A DNA stretch of 64,000 nucleotides from Callipepla californica brunnescens (Eukaryota; Chordata; Aves; Galliformes; Odontophoridae): contig JALIRH010000023.1 of assembly GCA_023055505.1 (NCBI GenBank), positions 4,966,423 through 5,030,422 of the forward strand, in the 5' to 3' direction. Each line of letters begins with the position of its first letter. Within the stretch, counting starts at the first letter, position 1. A model generated the notes under the pieces. It saw only the letters and a list, made by a program, of their open reading frames with translations. It was not told the origin of the DNA and searched no databases. A program made the translations under genes and the position numbers. Shown here piece after piece: positions 1 through 12,695 of this stretch.

Positions 1-444
1 CCTGCTCCCACCATCAATGCAGTGGTGATGTGACAGTTCTCATGTAGCCTAAATAGACTCATAGGTTAGACTTCTGCAGGAGAACGAATAGCAAAATGAA
101 CTAAAAAAAAATTCCTCTTTCCACTTTCTGGCTGGTAATTAATCTCAGTAAAACCAGTACAAATACTATTATTAACTGTAGAAGGACTTGTTTATAGGTC
201 TAAATGATTGAAAATTACAATAACCTACGTCATCTGAACAGCTTTTTAGCAACTACAGTACTCAGATACTCAGAAATTAATGAAAAAAGTAATGAATGAA
301 TATATAAAAAATGTATTCAGTAGACAGAATGTTGAAAAAAATAGGTGAAAAAGTAGAAGAGAAGTTTTCACCATGTTTAGAGTAAATGTTTGTGAACCTC
401 ATTCTGCCTTATGTGTGTGTATAAAAATACTAAAGCAACCCTAG

Positions 445-508
445 AGTCATAGAATGGCTTGAGCTGAAAGATTCTTTAAAGATCATCTAGTTCCAATTCC
501 TCTGCTGT
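445..508 (-). mobile_element. CR1 LINE 3' tail fragment
   Basis: The plus strand reads AGTCATAGAATGG, then TTTAAAGATCATCTAGTTCC. This is the reverse complement of a CR1 3' end (GGAACTAGATGATCTTTAAA...CCATTCTATGACT). Only the last 65 bases or so of the element remain, as in most 5'-truncated CR1 copies. The middle is diverged, so this is an old insertion. Confidence 0.75.
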
Positions 509-2985
509 AAGTTATAATTTACAATAGATACAATTTTGTTAGATTTTTCTAACTTTTGAGTATTCAAGATTCTAAAAGGTTGTAGTAAATCCTGTAAGAG
601 CTTCAGAAATTGTACTAATTACAAGGTTAGAAATTTGTAACAAATACAGATTGAAGGTTAAATGGGAAATTTAACAGGAAAGAATAAAATATTATTTTAT
701 GTGCCAACAGATATGTTTTTATACTCTTTTTTGATAAGATGTAGAGAGAATCTGATCTTTTATATACTCATATTTTTCCTTGAACAAAAAAGTACTTTTT
801 TCTTTACTTATGTGGACAGAAACTATCATAAATGATGTAATCAAATGATCTTTGAGATTTATAAAAGTGTAAAGAATTAGATGTTTTATGAAAGATTTGC
901 CAGCAGAAAATTTCTTCAGCTAAGGACACCTTATTTTTGTACTGAGACAGCCAATATGTACAGGTTAACCTAGAGGTCTGGTATACTTTTATTAGACAGA
1001 GTGATAATTATCTTTTAACTACAGTAGCATGTTGGAATACAAGACAGCATATTCAGAGAAGAATGCAGAAAACAAAGGATACTTCCACGAGACCAAAACA
1101 AGAACCAAGTGAGTTGTGTGATCTCCACATGATAATGATCCTTAGTGGGGGAAATGCATGTGGCTAGGAACAACTCATGACTCTGATCAGATAAGCTCCT
1201 GCATGCATGGTTAAGGAGTGTCTGTGTGGGATGTTTTGTTGACATGTGAAGGGCGGTGGGAAGGCACAAGAATAAACTTGGAAATCTGTAGAAGGGATGT
1301 TAAAACCTGCAGTAATTGATTTGGATCTTCACACATCTGAGTCTGCAGCTTTCCTGAGCACAGACAGAGGCTGCAGAACTTGATCTACAGGATTCTGTAG
1401 GCTTTCTCCCAGCTAGGAGTTTAAGATATCATATTATATTACAGAACAAAATATTATCTAAAATGTTATTTGCCTGATTGATATATCTTATAAATTAAAC
1501 AGTTTTGCTGCACATTTTTTTAGTTAGCTACAAATCTTATTTTATTACAAGTAACTTATTTAATCACATCTTAAATATAAAATTTCATGTACAATTGTTT
1601 CATTAAATAATTATATAATATTAATTATATAATAATTATATAAGTAGGACATGTAGCTAAAATTTTGTTGTTATCTACCAGGTAATGTTCTACAGATGTC
1701 AATACTTCAATAAAATTAAAGAAAGAATATTTTTGGCAATATATACATATTAAAAGAAAAACATGACATTAATAAACATTTTTTTTTTCATTTCAATGAA
1801 ACTGTTTACATATGTAAGTGAAATATTTACACTAAGTATTTGCTGGATTTATTTTTACTAGATTTACCAATAATTCTTGATCAGCTTTGAGAATTTTTCA
1901 TAACCACAGTCATTTCATTTTTAGATATTCCTAGCATTCCTGACTTACTGGGAAAATAAATGGCCACATCAGAAGCATGTGAAGTAGGATGTGCAATAAT
2001 AAAAGACCATGCAAAGTCGCATATGGCTCATCCCAAAGGATGTATTTGTTTTGTTGATCCAAAAAGATACACAGACAAGGAAAAAGAAGCTACTTTAGAG
2101 ACTAGTCAAGAATTGGTTTTCTTCATCAAGGAAAGAAAATTCGCAGTAATAGATGACCCTCAGACCACTTATTTATAGCTTTAAAGATGGGTAACATAAA
2201 AGAAATCTCAAGAAATATTAAATGAAGAACCTTAGGAACATTAAAAGCACTGCCTAAGCATCAGCTCCACAAATCTCCATTAGAATAGTTCTCAGCATGT
2301 ATATCATCTGCCATTTGCGTTGAAAGTTCCAATAAATGGTTGCACTGATAAAAGCAATTATACCATAAAATTTGCTATGTTAGGTAGGAGCACCAAGATT
2401 ACGAAGGGTAGTGAGTCTTTAGTCCTGGGATTGATATTGTTACAGGCAATCATAGGAATTTTTTCATCTGTAATCTTTAAGCAATATTCTGTTCAATGGA
2501 GTTGAGGTCAGAGCAGCCTTACAGTGCTCTTAGTGAACATCTTTTTGCTCCTTACAGTAACAATACTGTGTAGGTAAAAGCGATGTGGTCCAGGCACCAG
2601 TCCAGATAAAGAAGCACAGATACGGAAGCGGCCATCAGCAAAATGGAGCAATATTTAACTGAGCATTTAATACACCCATAAAACTATAATCCTTTGTAAT
2701 ATTTCTTTTCTGTTTAAGACCTCAGAGAGAATTACATAACAGGGTGCTACAGATGAGTAACAGATTTTCATAAGACTAACTGCATCTGAGGTAAGTGCAG
2801 GGAATAAGACTCAGAGAAAAAGTGTATTCCTTATGATCTGATATCCTATTAAGGACATGTACAGAGCAGCTGTGTTGAATTCAAACTCATTTAAAGAGCT
2901 TTGACTAAACAAGGGATTACACTCTCTGAAGAAAATGTCTCCTTTAGAATAAAGTGCTTCAGAGGGACATACAAACTAAACAAGC
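509..2985. other. AT-rich DNA without recognised genes
   Basis: No repeat family or gene is recognised here. There is an AT tandem-like tract near 1605-1645 (ATTATATAATA repeats) and one 72-codon ORF at 1960-2178, listed separately. Other reading frames are short and broken. Confidence 0.5.
1960..2178 (+). other. 72-codon ORF of unknown status
   Basis: This open frame starts at ATG directly after an in-frame TAA and ends at TAG. The product is hydrophilic, with lysine-rich stretches such as VDPKRYTDKEKEATLETSQE, and has no signal peptide or membrane segment. A pyrimidine-rich TTTCATTTTTAG lies about 36 bases upstream and could be a 3' splice site, but the stop before the ATG means the frame would not continue from that exon start. 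The residue mix looks more protein-like than most AT-rich random frames, but I do not recognise a family. A pseudogene piece, an orphan exon or chance are all possible. Confidence 0.12.
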
Positions 2986-3092
2986 TATTGTTTCCTCTTC
3001 TTTTTCTTTTTTTTCCCCTTCTCCTTCTTTTCTCTCTTTGCCTTTTTTTTTCTTTGTTTCTTTCTCTCTTTGTTTCTCCATTTTATCTCTTT
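2986..3092. repeat. Polypyrimidine tract (plus strand)
   Basis: About 105 bases are almost entirely T and C, with runs of CTTCTTTTT and TCTCTTTG. The long frames on both strands here (poly F/L/S on plus, poly K/E on minus) are artefacts of this composition. Confidence 0.85.
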
Positions 3093-4444
3093 TTTGATTT
3101 TGTGATTTTGATTTCTGATTGATTTCTGATAGATTTCTTATGAAGTTTGCTTTCCTGAGCAGATGGCACATTGAAGATGTGAATAGCATGGCCAGACAAT
3201 TGCTCAAAGATGTAGACGTGATTGCAGGAGCTGTTTCTAGTTTACATGTGATATTTTAAAATTCTTTTTAATCAAATTTTTTATTATTTTTTTTTATTTA
3301 TTTATTTTATTTATTGTAGAACGTGGTTTCACTGGAACATTTATGATCTGTGTTACCTGCTTTGGCTCTGTACAGCGTATAAAATTTACTGGAGCTATTT
3401 AAGGAAAACTCCTATCTGTGCCCATAAGAGTTTTTTTCAACTGGCTGGGAACCCTACTGCTTCCTTCTTTCTAGAGGTAAAAATTGTGCCAAAAGATTAG
3501 CATGTGTCTTCCACACCTTCAGATGAAATTTCAGTGAAATATCAGTGGTGTATTAAATGCATGGCAGTACTTTCATGTTGGTGTTAATATTTTTTGCTCT
3601 TGACCCCATATGGTAAGTCTTTACAACTCCTAATTACTGTGAGCTAAGACGAACTTTCATTTTAAAATGTCATTCTGAAATGAACTCTCTAACTGTATGG
3701 GCTCATTATGCTGTGGTTTCTCAAGTAGGAATTCTGTATGAGTAAAAATTATTGGCTGCTGTTAATACATTGTATAAATGCTATATTTATCTCTGACACT
3801 TCACTGCTTAACTATGTACATATGCATGAAATTGGGCTCCTAAGAGCTCATTTATTCCAGCTGTCTCTACATGAGGCCATAAATTTGTTTGTGACATCAA
3901 AACTGGTTGCTGTGGAAATGATCATGTCACAAAGAAAAGCTTCAGGTGGGAATAAAACATGTATTCAACAGATAATGAAAATCATTATTTTCATTAATTA
4001 TTTTCTTCATAGAGCAGAGTGTATGTTTATAAAACCTGAATGTGATGCCAAGCTCGGAGGATAAGCTTAAAATTCACTATGATCTTTGAAAATTAAAAAA
4101 AAAAAAAAAAGAACAACAACAACAACAAAAAAAAACAACCAGACAACAAGATGACAAGATGAAATTCAGCAAAAGAAAATATGAAGAAAAAAAGGTATAT
4201 TAGAATGCAGAAAAATAAATGAAGGACAGTGGCAGCAAGCAAACAAAGCAAAACAACCTGAGAAATCTCAGTATTCAATACTGATTTTTAGGACAAATAT
4301 GATTCTGGGATATATTATCAACGAAGTCATATGACACGCCTGGAGGTGATTATCTCATTCTTGATTCTTTGTTGATTAGTTTTTGTTTGTGAAATTTTGT
4401 CTCACTCTGATCTGTCTAGATAGAAGTAACTTCTATAAAAAATT
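3093..4444. other. Unique AT-rich DNA with low-complexity stretches
   Basis: An ATTT-rich stretch lies near 3283-3318, and an A-run followed by AAC repeats at about 4097-4138. A 108-codon plus-strand frame at 3738-4064 shows no recognisable domain and has no splice or promoter context I could support. Confidence 0.45.
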
Positions 4445-4580
4445 TGAGAACGTCAAAGCATTGGAAAGAAAAAAGAGAGATTTTGAAGATGTGATGTACA
4501 AGGAAAAACTAAAGGCATTGGGTCTGCTTAGTCCAAAAGAAGACATATCTTTCTCATTGTGCTGTCTCCTAGCTGTCTCA
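4445..4580 (+). mobile_element. Old CR1 ORF2 fragment
   Basis: The plus frame reads YKEKLKALGLLSPKEDI. This corresponds to the conserved CR1 ORF2 C-terminal region (typically [17 protein letters not shown]). The match covers about 45 residues including the preceding VKALERKKRDFEDVM. Flanks are not alignable by eye, so this is a short, very diverged piece. Confidence 0.55.
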
Positions 4581-7192
4581 AGATGCTAAATGTTATAATG
4601 TAAATGTACATCAGATTTGTTGTGACAACGATAAGAAGAATGGGCTTTATTAACATTACAAGATGGTCTAAGTACAAAGAAAACAAACAAACAAATAAAT
4701 CAAACCAAAGCAAAGGAAAAAGATACCCAGTCATGGTGGTAATTTCTTGAAAAAGTTCACCTATGAAGAACAGATTACAGAGCCCTCTACTCTAGGGAAT
4801 ATTAAGAACAAACTAGGAAAACAACTGTTAGGTTGAGCTTTTGATTACAGCTCAGTTTCAGGCAGTGTTTTAGGTGACCTGTTAAATTCCCCTCTAGTCT
4901 TGAAACTCTAAAATATAATAATTTTAAATTACTTTTTTTAACAGATATTTTAACTTGCAAACTTCATGAAGTTTTGTTCCATGCATTTAAAACACGCAGT
5001 CATTTTTCTTCACTTTTGTTCACTTTTTGTTTTCAGAGACTTATCCAGAGAGATACAAGAGCTAGCTTTTGACTAGAGAAAGCAAAACCAATACTCGACA
5101 ACATTCTGGATTTTATGAGCTCTTCAGTTTGGCAAGAAGGGTCATACAACATGAATAGATAAAAAAGTATAACATAGTTTTAGAATCCTCTTCTTTGATA
5201 TTCTTTTTAATTTAAATCCAAATTCTTTAGTGTGGAGGTCATGTTTCCTGTTTAGAGTATGTATTTATGCTTACAACAAAGAGAATATGAGTTGTGATGC
5301 TTTTAACAGAGACTTAGGACCCCAGAGGATTTGGGACCTAAAGGCTGGGATAAGTAGAAGTATTTTGTAAAATTTCAACTAATTTTCTTGAAAACAAATA
5401 AATTAAGTATAGGATTAGATTTATCTTTGGCTTACAGAATACCCTCTAATGCATTGGATAATTTGGTCAGTATAGAAATTGCAAAAAATATTCTTAAATA
5501 ATATTAGCTGTAGAAGTATACGCATAGTCTTGATGGCAAGAAACATTTTATTTTTAAGTCCAAGCTTAGATCTCAGATATGACTGTAATGAAGAGAAATT
5601 TAGCTTTAGGCTGTGTGTTAGGGACTCAGTCATCAAAAAGATGTTTGTGTTTCCCATTATTTCCTGTTTTTGTTTTACATTGATAGAATTAGACAAGAAC
5701 AGATATTACTCTCATTTTTGCAACTTTGTCATAAGTAAGAATGACAGTAGCAATAACTGTGCAAATGATCCGTATGTGATCTGCTATTATAACCACACAA
5801 ATGATCTACAGCAGTTATCTCACAAACATAATTGTTTGGGAACAGAGGTTTTCTGCCCCTGAAACTAACACTGAAGGGATACTAGAACTATACTGGCATT
5901 AGATATTTATTAATACATAATGAGTAAGTCAAAAAAAAAGAATCTTCCATCTACACACAAATTATGGATTAATGAAACAATAAAGGCTATAAGAAAGGCA
6001 ACTTCACTTCTATGTGGGAGAAACAAAGGCCAAATATACCGAAGCTTTATGTCAATATAAAATTGGCACTAGTGAAGATTCTCCTTTAAAAATTTTTTGT
6101 AGCACAAGGGAAAAAAATGTACAAAACCATTTAGAAAAGATCTGCTCTGAGGGAAGACTGTTAAAAAAGGATTTATTTACCATCAGATAATTTGTAGATG
6201 CAGAATTAGCAGTGTTTTATGAGCAAGGACATAGTTCCATTCCAAGTGGGTAATAAAATGGTATTTCATGAGTAGATCTAGAATTTTCCTGTAGTTCATG
6301 TAACATAAAGAATTCTAATACCATATACCTCCATACTGCACATATATAGCTTAACTCTGATGTACTGAAATGGACTGTAATAGTTCCTTAATAAATGCAG
6401 TGAAACATGCTATAAACTTGGAACTGGTTGTAGTTTCTTTGGCAGTGACAATCATTAAAGTAATGAAAGCTGAATTTGACTAGAGCAGGGCCTCTGTGAA
6501 TCTCCCCACATATCCATTGCTGCTACTATTTCAAATACATGTAAAAAAGACAAAATGCAAACTTTTGGTTCACTTGTGGTATGTGCTACTAATGAGTCTC
6601 TATTAGCAGAAAAGGGAAAGGAGAAGAGATCCGGAGAGAGAAAAAATTTTTAAACACTTGTAACTGGAGTTTAACATAATACTTACATTAATTCTGCCCA
6701 TCCAGTCACTTCATATTTTTTGACTATTTCTGCCAAAATAGGAATCTATAATCTTCCTATAGTTCAACCACTGTGTTCTGCTTCCCTGTTTGTATCTTAG
6801 GATCTCTCTAATAATTGTGTTTCTTTCACAAGGCAAATATAATGGAAACACTATTGTATGTTAAGTTATTGAGTTATTAGGACAGTACAACAAAGATAGG
6901 ACTATAAGGTACTAGGTGAAAAACTATTTAACTGCAAGGGACATAGACAGTTTTTTATGGTCCTGTGATGCTGGTGTGTCAGCTGTAAAAGAAACAACTT
7001 AAAAAATGCTACTGGGCATAAGCATCTTAGTTTTTAGAATTCTTCAGTTCCACCAGGGAAGATGTCCTTTCTTCTCTAGATATAGGTGGTCTGTCTGACT
7101 GCCCACTACTGGCTGTCTTCCTCGCTCACAGTGACTGGACTGCTATCCACGTTTCAGTGTATTTACTAACTCTTCTCTTTACAGTGAGGGTT
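4581..7192. other. Unique DNA, no recognised gene
   Basis: No transposon or conserved gene is recognised. A 127-codon plus-strand frame at 5479-5862 is the longest here. It is cysteine-, asparagine- and phenylalanine-rich without a recognisable domain, and is overlapped by a 91-codon minus frame. Both are probably chance frames in AT-rich DNA. Confidence 0.45.
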
Positions 7193-7358
7193 ACGGAGCA
7201 CTGGAACAGGCTGCCCAGGGGGGTGGTGGAATCTCCTTCTCTGGAGATGAACCTGGACGCCTACCTGTATGACCTGGTTTAGGGAACCTGCTTTGGCAGG
7301 GGGGTTGGATTTGATGATCTCTTGAGGTCCCTTCCAACTCCTATGATTCTATGATTCT
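7193..7358 (+). mobile_element. CR1 LINE 3' end
   Basis: This is a well-preserved CR1 3' terminus. It encodes the end of ORF2 (GGAGCACTGGAACAGGCTGC, then GGATTTGATGATCTCTTGAG) and ends AGGTCCCTTCCAACTCCTATGATTCTATGATTCT. It is 5'-truncated to about 166 bases. The microsatellite-like ATTCTATG ending marks the true 3' end. Confidence 0.93.
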
Positions 7359-7514
7359 TCCAAGGACTTTCTACCCTGAGGCTATTACTTCCTCTTTTAT
7401 TTTCTTTTATTATTGTGAATATAGAATTTTCGTTCTATTTGTATTTTTCTGGCAAAGCTAATCAATCACTAACACTAAACACTGAAGACCATATGCATAT
7501 CTGATTCAAGCATT

Positions 7515-7642
7515 GGCCTGGACTTCCCACGGCCAGACTGGGAAACCTGATCTAGGGCAACCTTCTTCATGAGAGTTCCTGGCATTAGAACTAGAGGATC
7601 TTTAAGGTTCTTCCAATCCAAGCCATTATAGAACTCTATGAA
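7515..7642 (+). mobile_element. Old CR1 3' end fragment
   Basis: GATCTAGGGCAACCTTCTTC, GAGGATCTTTAAGGTTCTTC and the ending ATAGAACTCTATGA match a degraded CR1 3' terminus. It lies 160 bases after a younger CR1 tail in the same orientation but is clearly a separate, older insertion. Confidence 0.75.
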
Positions 7643-8740
7643 CTGAGGTTTGGCAAGCCTGAATATCTTAGATCAGATACAAGGAAAATATTTTCCACTG
7701 AGCAGAGATACACTGTTTGCTGCTAAAAGAAGACTGTGTTGTGGTAAAGACAAAAGATCACTGGGAGTGACCTAATATACCTGATTACTTCGATACGGTA
7801 GGAACTGTATTCAGATAAGAATTGTGACATAGATGTCAAGTTCAGCTTTATGCCTGAAAGAAAACAGAAGTGATGGGTAAGGAAGAAAAGGAACTATAAA
7901 ACTGTCTAGCATTCACTAAGCTGATGAAGAAGTGCTGATATTAAGATCATGTACAAATACACATTCCAGAGTTTTATCTTCTCATGATTTCTCTAATGGG
8001 TTTTCATTGGAATGAGTTTCAACTGGAGTGTATTAAATAATCTTTAATAATGTGTGAAAATTTTTCATACTACTATTGTACTACTTTACGTAATATTAAG
8101 CTGCCTTATGCACTGTCAAATACCATTTGTCCAAAATAATGAATCCACTGTTTCACTGCTAAATGTATGGTATTTGTGCTTTGTAAATTATGTTACGGGA
8201 CAGTATATCCATATGCAGCTACATTTACCATTTCAACACTTCTGGATTTACCTTTATCAGCTTTTTCACACTTGGGGAGCTAAGAACTGGTTGATAACAT
8301 TCTGTCATCCTCAGTAGTGATAAGAACCTCTCTTGTATTCTTCAAGACACAGTATGTGGAGTGGTTGGAGAGAAAGGACTGTGCCCTGTAGGAAATCACA
8401 TTCACTCCTTAAAGGAGAAGCAGTGGAAAAGCAATGATTAAAGTTGATGTTCTTTTTTTTTAATTTTTGTTCTCTTTTGTTTTGTTTTTGGTTGTACTAG
8501 GGTATAGTTTGACTGAAAAATATCTATACTCTCCCCTCAGGTTATCCCTTTGTGTGTATATATATATACATATTTAATTGATTTTGTTTAGAAATGCTTT
8601 CATGATACAGTGCATCTGTAGAAACTGCATAAACTAAAAAAACAAAAGAGTAACGTAACACAGCATACAAGACTTCCTGGTTTGGCTACTAAAGCCTCAG
8701 AACAGGCAGCATTTAGTTTTCTTGTCTCTCATTAAGTACA
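7643..8740. other. Unique AT-rich DNA
   Basis: No gene or repeat family is recognised. An 87-codon hydrophobic frame at 8054-8317 and a short TATA dinucleotide run near 8558-8570 are the only notable sequences. Neither has supporting context. Confidence 0.45.
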
Positions 8741-9120
8741 TTCTTCTTGCTCTCTAACCATCCTAGCATTCCTCTGTTGAACTGATTCATTTGTTTCAGC
8801 AAGGGACCCAACATCACACATAGTATGCTAAATACTACATCTTCAGTGATAATTAGAGGTAAGCAACAGTTTTCCTTGAGCTGATTGCTATGCTTTTGCT
8901 AATTCAGTACAGGATTTGCTTAGCCTTCATGTTGTAAGATCAAGCTGCAGATTCCTGTTTAAATAATGGCCCACCAGAATCCTTTTCTGAAAAGAATAAG
9001 CTCAGCCATCTGACAATCTAGCTGCATTCATTGTTCTATTCCAGGTGCAGGAGTTTTATTTGTCTTCATTTTGTGATGTTTCTGTCAGCTCATTATTCCA
9101 TCTTACTGAAGTCCTCCTAA
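8741..9120 (-). mobile_element. Old CR1 ORF2 C-terminal fragment
   Basis: The plus strand shows the reverse complement of CR1. TCTCTAACCATCCTAGCATT corresponds to the region usually read as ACCATCCTGGCAGCCCTC. Further on, CCAGGTGCAGGAGTTTTATT and GATGTTTCTGTCAGCTCATT match the CR1 segment encoding the region just after the RT domain. Many indels and substitutions separate the matching blocks, so this is an ancient copy. Confidence 0.65.
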
Positions 9121-9189
9121 CAAGCAGATCATCTCTAGGGGAAATGTTAAGTCACTGCTTGAATTGGTGATAAAGCAAATAGTGGAGGA

Positions 9190-9505
9190 GTGCAGCTGGC
9201 CTAGGGAGCATAGGCAAATTTTTGGCACGTATGTACTCCCCATATGACCAGAAGAGTTGGTCCCAGGGTGGAGCTACCCAGGAGTCATAAAAAGGCTAGC
9301 CATGGAAAGGAGAACATCTCTTGGACCTGGACTGCTTTCTCCAAAGGAGTGCTGTATAGCCAGAGGTCTCCTTCAGCAGTTGAGTGGGTTCCATTCTTCT
9401 TTCTGTATACGCCTGTTAGCCTTCCTGTGAATACTGTGGCTGATAGTACCAAGAACCTGTCAAAAGTAATTTCACTTCTTCATAAGCAGAATACCTCCTC
9501 GTAAG
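9190..9505 (+). other. Possible LTR-like segment or unique DNA
   Basis: This stretch is less AT-rich than its surroundings and holds a TATA-like GTCATAAAAAGGCTAGCC near 9285-9303, followed by CTTGGACCTGGACTGC. That spacing resembles the U3/R part of a retroviral LTR. I could not find matching LTR ends or a target duplication, and it does not match the main LTR family of this window. An 86-codon frame (9244-9504) spans it but resembles no known protein. Confidence 0.18.
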
Positions 9506-9834
9506 GCTTTAACCCTTCCTTCTACATAATATCATCCAAAAGATGTTGACATTGCATTCTCTCTTGCTAGCTAGATTGTTGGTGAAGGTGTTCAAAAGCT
9601 GGACAAACTACATCTCATTTTAGATAACTACCTGGGAGTTATAAATCTTCTACATTTTATTATGTGCATAAAAACATTGAAAATGTAACCATGTTAAAAA
9701 AAATAAAAAATAAAAAAATGTTTTCAGATCTCTATTATATTTTATATTCTGATAAAGCATATGCTACGTCTGTGTAAGATATAATATACATCATATAGAT
9801 AGACAGAGTGCTTCTCTAGTTGGAGCAGAACTGT

Positions 9835-11062
9835 CTTTGGCACTCATCAGCCTAGTGGAATGGTCTTTAAACTGAAGCCCTTGGGGAGTGGGATAAAAAA
9901 TGGCAATGCTCACATCATCACAGCCAACTGGGGAATGAAACAGACCAATGGAACAATGACATATATTCCTTAGCTGACTCCCATTATATGAGCCAGAAGG
10001 CTTCAAGAGTGTGTATGACCATGAGGCATTCTCTTTCAACCCTCCAGGATAAAATGTATCCTCTGCTCCCTCTTCTCCTCTGAATTTCCTGTATACCAGT
10101 GGTATGCAGCATGGGGAATAAAAGGGAAGAAGTAGAGATCTGTGTGTGATCACATGGTCATGATCTTACTGTGAACACAAAGACACAATGGGACAGCTTG
10201 CATGATTGGAATGCTGGCATGGATGGCTATATACTTTCCAGGAAAGAGAGTCCTGGGAGGATAGGCAGTGGAGTTACACTATGTGTGAGTAAGCAGCTGT
10301 AATATATTGAGTTTTGCTCAAGGATGAATGATGATCAAATGAGGAACTTATGAGTAATAATTAAGGGGCAGGGTAACATGGGCAACACCTTTGTGGATGA
10401 TTACTACAGGCAGCCTGATCAGGAAGAAATTGGTGTGGTCTTTAGTAGACAGCTGAAAGTAGTCTGACAATTGCAGGCACTGCTTCTCATGGGAGACTTC
10501 AGTCATCCTGATATTTGATAGGAGAGCAACACTGCCAGGCAAACACAGACAAGGAGATCCCACAGAACACTAATAATAATTATCTGCTGTATGCAGTGGA
10601 GGAGTCAAAGAATATATGTATACCACTGGACCTAATTCTTACAAACAAGTAAGTAATGGTTGGGGATGTGAAGCCTGAAACTTAGTGCAACCTTGGCTGC
10701 AGTAATTATGAGATAATGAATTTCAAGATCTTGCATGGAAGAAACAAAGCAATAAGTAGGATTGCTACAGGACCAACTCTGACCACTTCAAAGACCTTAT
10801 TGAGTTTGGTCTCTGAGAGGAAAGGAGGCCTAAGAGAGTGAGTTAACATTCAAGCACCACTTCTTCCAAGCTCAAGATATATGCATCCCTAAGAATAAAT
10901 AATCAGACCCACGTGGTAGAAGACTTGCATGGGTAAGCAAGGAGCCCATGGAGAAATGAAAATGGAAAAAGGAAGTTTACAGAATGTGGAAGAAGGGTCT
11001 GACATCTTGGGGTGAGTATAGAGACATTGTCAGGATGCGCATTTGAAATTAAACCCGCTGAG
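9835..11062 (+). mobile_element. CR1 ORF1/ORF2 junction and endonuclease remnant
   Basis: This is the 5' half of a CR1. Around 10190-10300 broken frames give DWNAGMDGY and GRIGSGV, typical of the CR1 ORF2 apurinic-type endonuclease start. Around 10400-10520 follow RQPDQEE and MGDFSHPDI (the usual MGDFNHPDI endonuclease motif). Around 10590-10650 comes the region before the SDH motif. Multiple stops and frameshifts make it non-functional. The 5' limit is uncertain; sequence before about 10085 is assigned to the ORF1/ORF2 spacer with less certainty. It ends where an opposite-strand CR1 tail begins. Confidence 0.75.
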
Positions 11063-11070
11063 GAAGGTTT

Positions 11071-11480
11071 AATCATAAAATAGTTTGCACTGGAAGGAAT
11101 CTTAAAGATAACCTAGTTCCAAGCCCCTGCTATAGGCAGGGACACCTCCCACTAGACCATATGGTTCAAAGTCCCATCCAGCTTGGTCTTAAACACATCC
11201 ATGGAGGGTGCATGCACAGCCTTGCTGGGCAACCTGTTCCAGTGTCTCACAACCCTCACAGTGAAGAGTTTCTTCCTAGTATCTAATCTAAACCTACCCT
11301 CTTCTAGTTTAGAACCATTTTCCCTTGTGCTGTTGCTATGTGCCCTTATAAAGAGTTCTTCCCATCTTTACTGTTGGCTCCATTTATATACTGCTGTAAA
11401 GTCCCCCTCAAAGAACATTTTCTCCAGGCTGAAGAGCCCCAACTCTTTCAGCCTGTCCCTGCAGACTCCCATACTTTACA
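11071..11480 (-). mobile_element. CR1 LINE 3' region
   Basis: In reverse complement this is a CR1 3' end: the tail near 11071-11130 (AATCATAAAATAGTTTGCAC, then CTTAAAGATAACCTAGTTCC), then ORF2 C-terminal sequence (CTCACAGTGAAGAGTTTCTTC, TTCTCCAGGCTGAAGAGCCC). It is 5'-truncated at about 11480. It abuts the plus-strand CR1 ending at 11062. Confidence 0.9.
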
Positions 11481-12695
11481 GCATGTGAAATCAATACACC
11501 TGACACACCAAGTGATCTGTGATAGAATTAATGGGTCAGTATTGTTAGCATGTTTGGGCAAAGAGTGCAGGTAGACCTCTCCTGTCATGCCTCTGTGCTT
11601 ACTTCTCTGCTGTGTTAAGTGCTGCCCTACATGAAATCCCCTAACAAAAATCTTCTGAGATGGCTAGTACCCTGATCTGAGTCCTGAAATGTTATCAATA
11701 TCTCTGTGGTTGAATGCACACTGTAGAAATTTTAGCATCCCACTAAACCAGAAAACAATTATTTGTGCAGATGCTTTAGTTGACTCATGACTGATTTCTT
11801 TCTTGAAAGACATTTCTTTTCTTGACTGATCATTAGAGTTAGAGCAGCCATAATCCCATAATACTTAATCTTCTGCTTCCAATGATGTCCAAAATTGGCT
11901 TGATTTTGGCAGTGCAGAAATCTGATTTTAGCATTCAGGAAACTAGAAATTCTTAAAAAAATTATATTCTGGTTCCAGTTCAGTAAGCATTTTCACATTT
12001 TATCTCTTAGGTTAACTAAACAGTTATTAGTCTAACATATGGCACGTAAAGTCTAGTAAGCTTCTCCAGAAACTTAAAAAGACCACAGCTACTTATTTTA
12101 AATCATTCCATTGCAAGTATATGCCTACTGTTTTTAGCTTCTGTGATCTTCTTAACTTGGTGGTGTTCTCAGCCTGTCAGTCAAGTGTGACTTGTGGAAG
12201 TCTGTGTTCACAGTGGCAGATAATGCTTTATTATCCTGCATCTGATCAGTTAGCATGCTGTTAACACATATGAAGTTAGTATAATATCAAGTAAAATGTC
12301 CTTAAGGAAATGCAACTAGTAAAATCTCTCTAGGAGAACTGGAATAATCAATCAAGGACTACAGTTGAGCAATAGAGGTACATGAACAGTTAAAAATGTG
12401 AGAGTATTACATATACTCTTGTAATATCCATAATGCTTCTGAGGAGAAAAAATAGAGCTAATTAACTGAGCTCATCTACATTTGTTTGACAAAGAAGAAA
12501 TCTCTTTATTTCAGATAGTGTTTTGTTAAAGATGTAAGAGAATTAAGATTATTACAAATACCAGAAAATAAGAGCTTTCAGGATTAACAGTAGGTGTAGA
12601 TGAAAATGTACCCTTGAGCATACTTTGACTGACACTTGGAGCCCAGTCAAAGTTATACTGAATTTTATAAAACATTTATTGTACTCTATTTCTAG

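Noticed and set aside
2901..3207. Frames with poly-Phe/Leu/Ser (plus) and poly-Lys/Glu (minus)
   Set aside because: Products of the polypyrimidine tract at 2986-3092.
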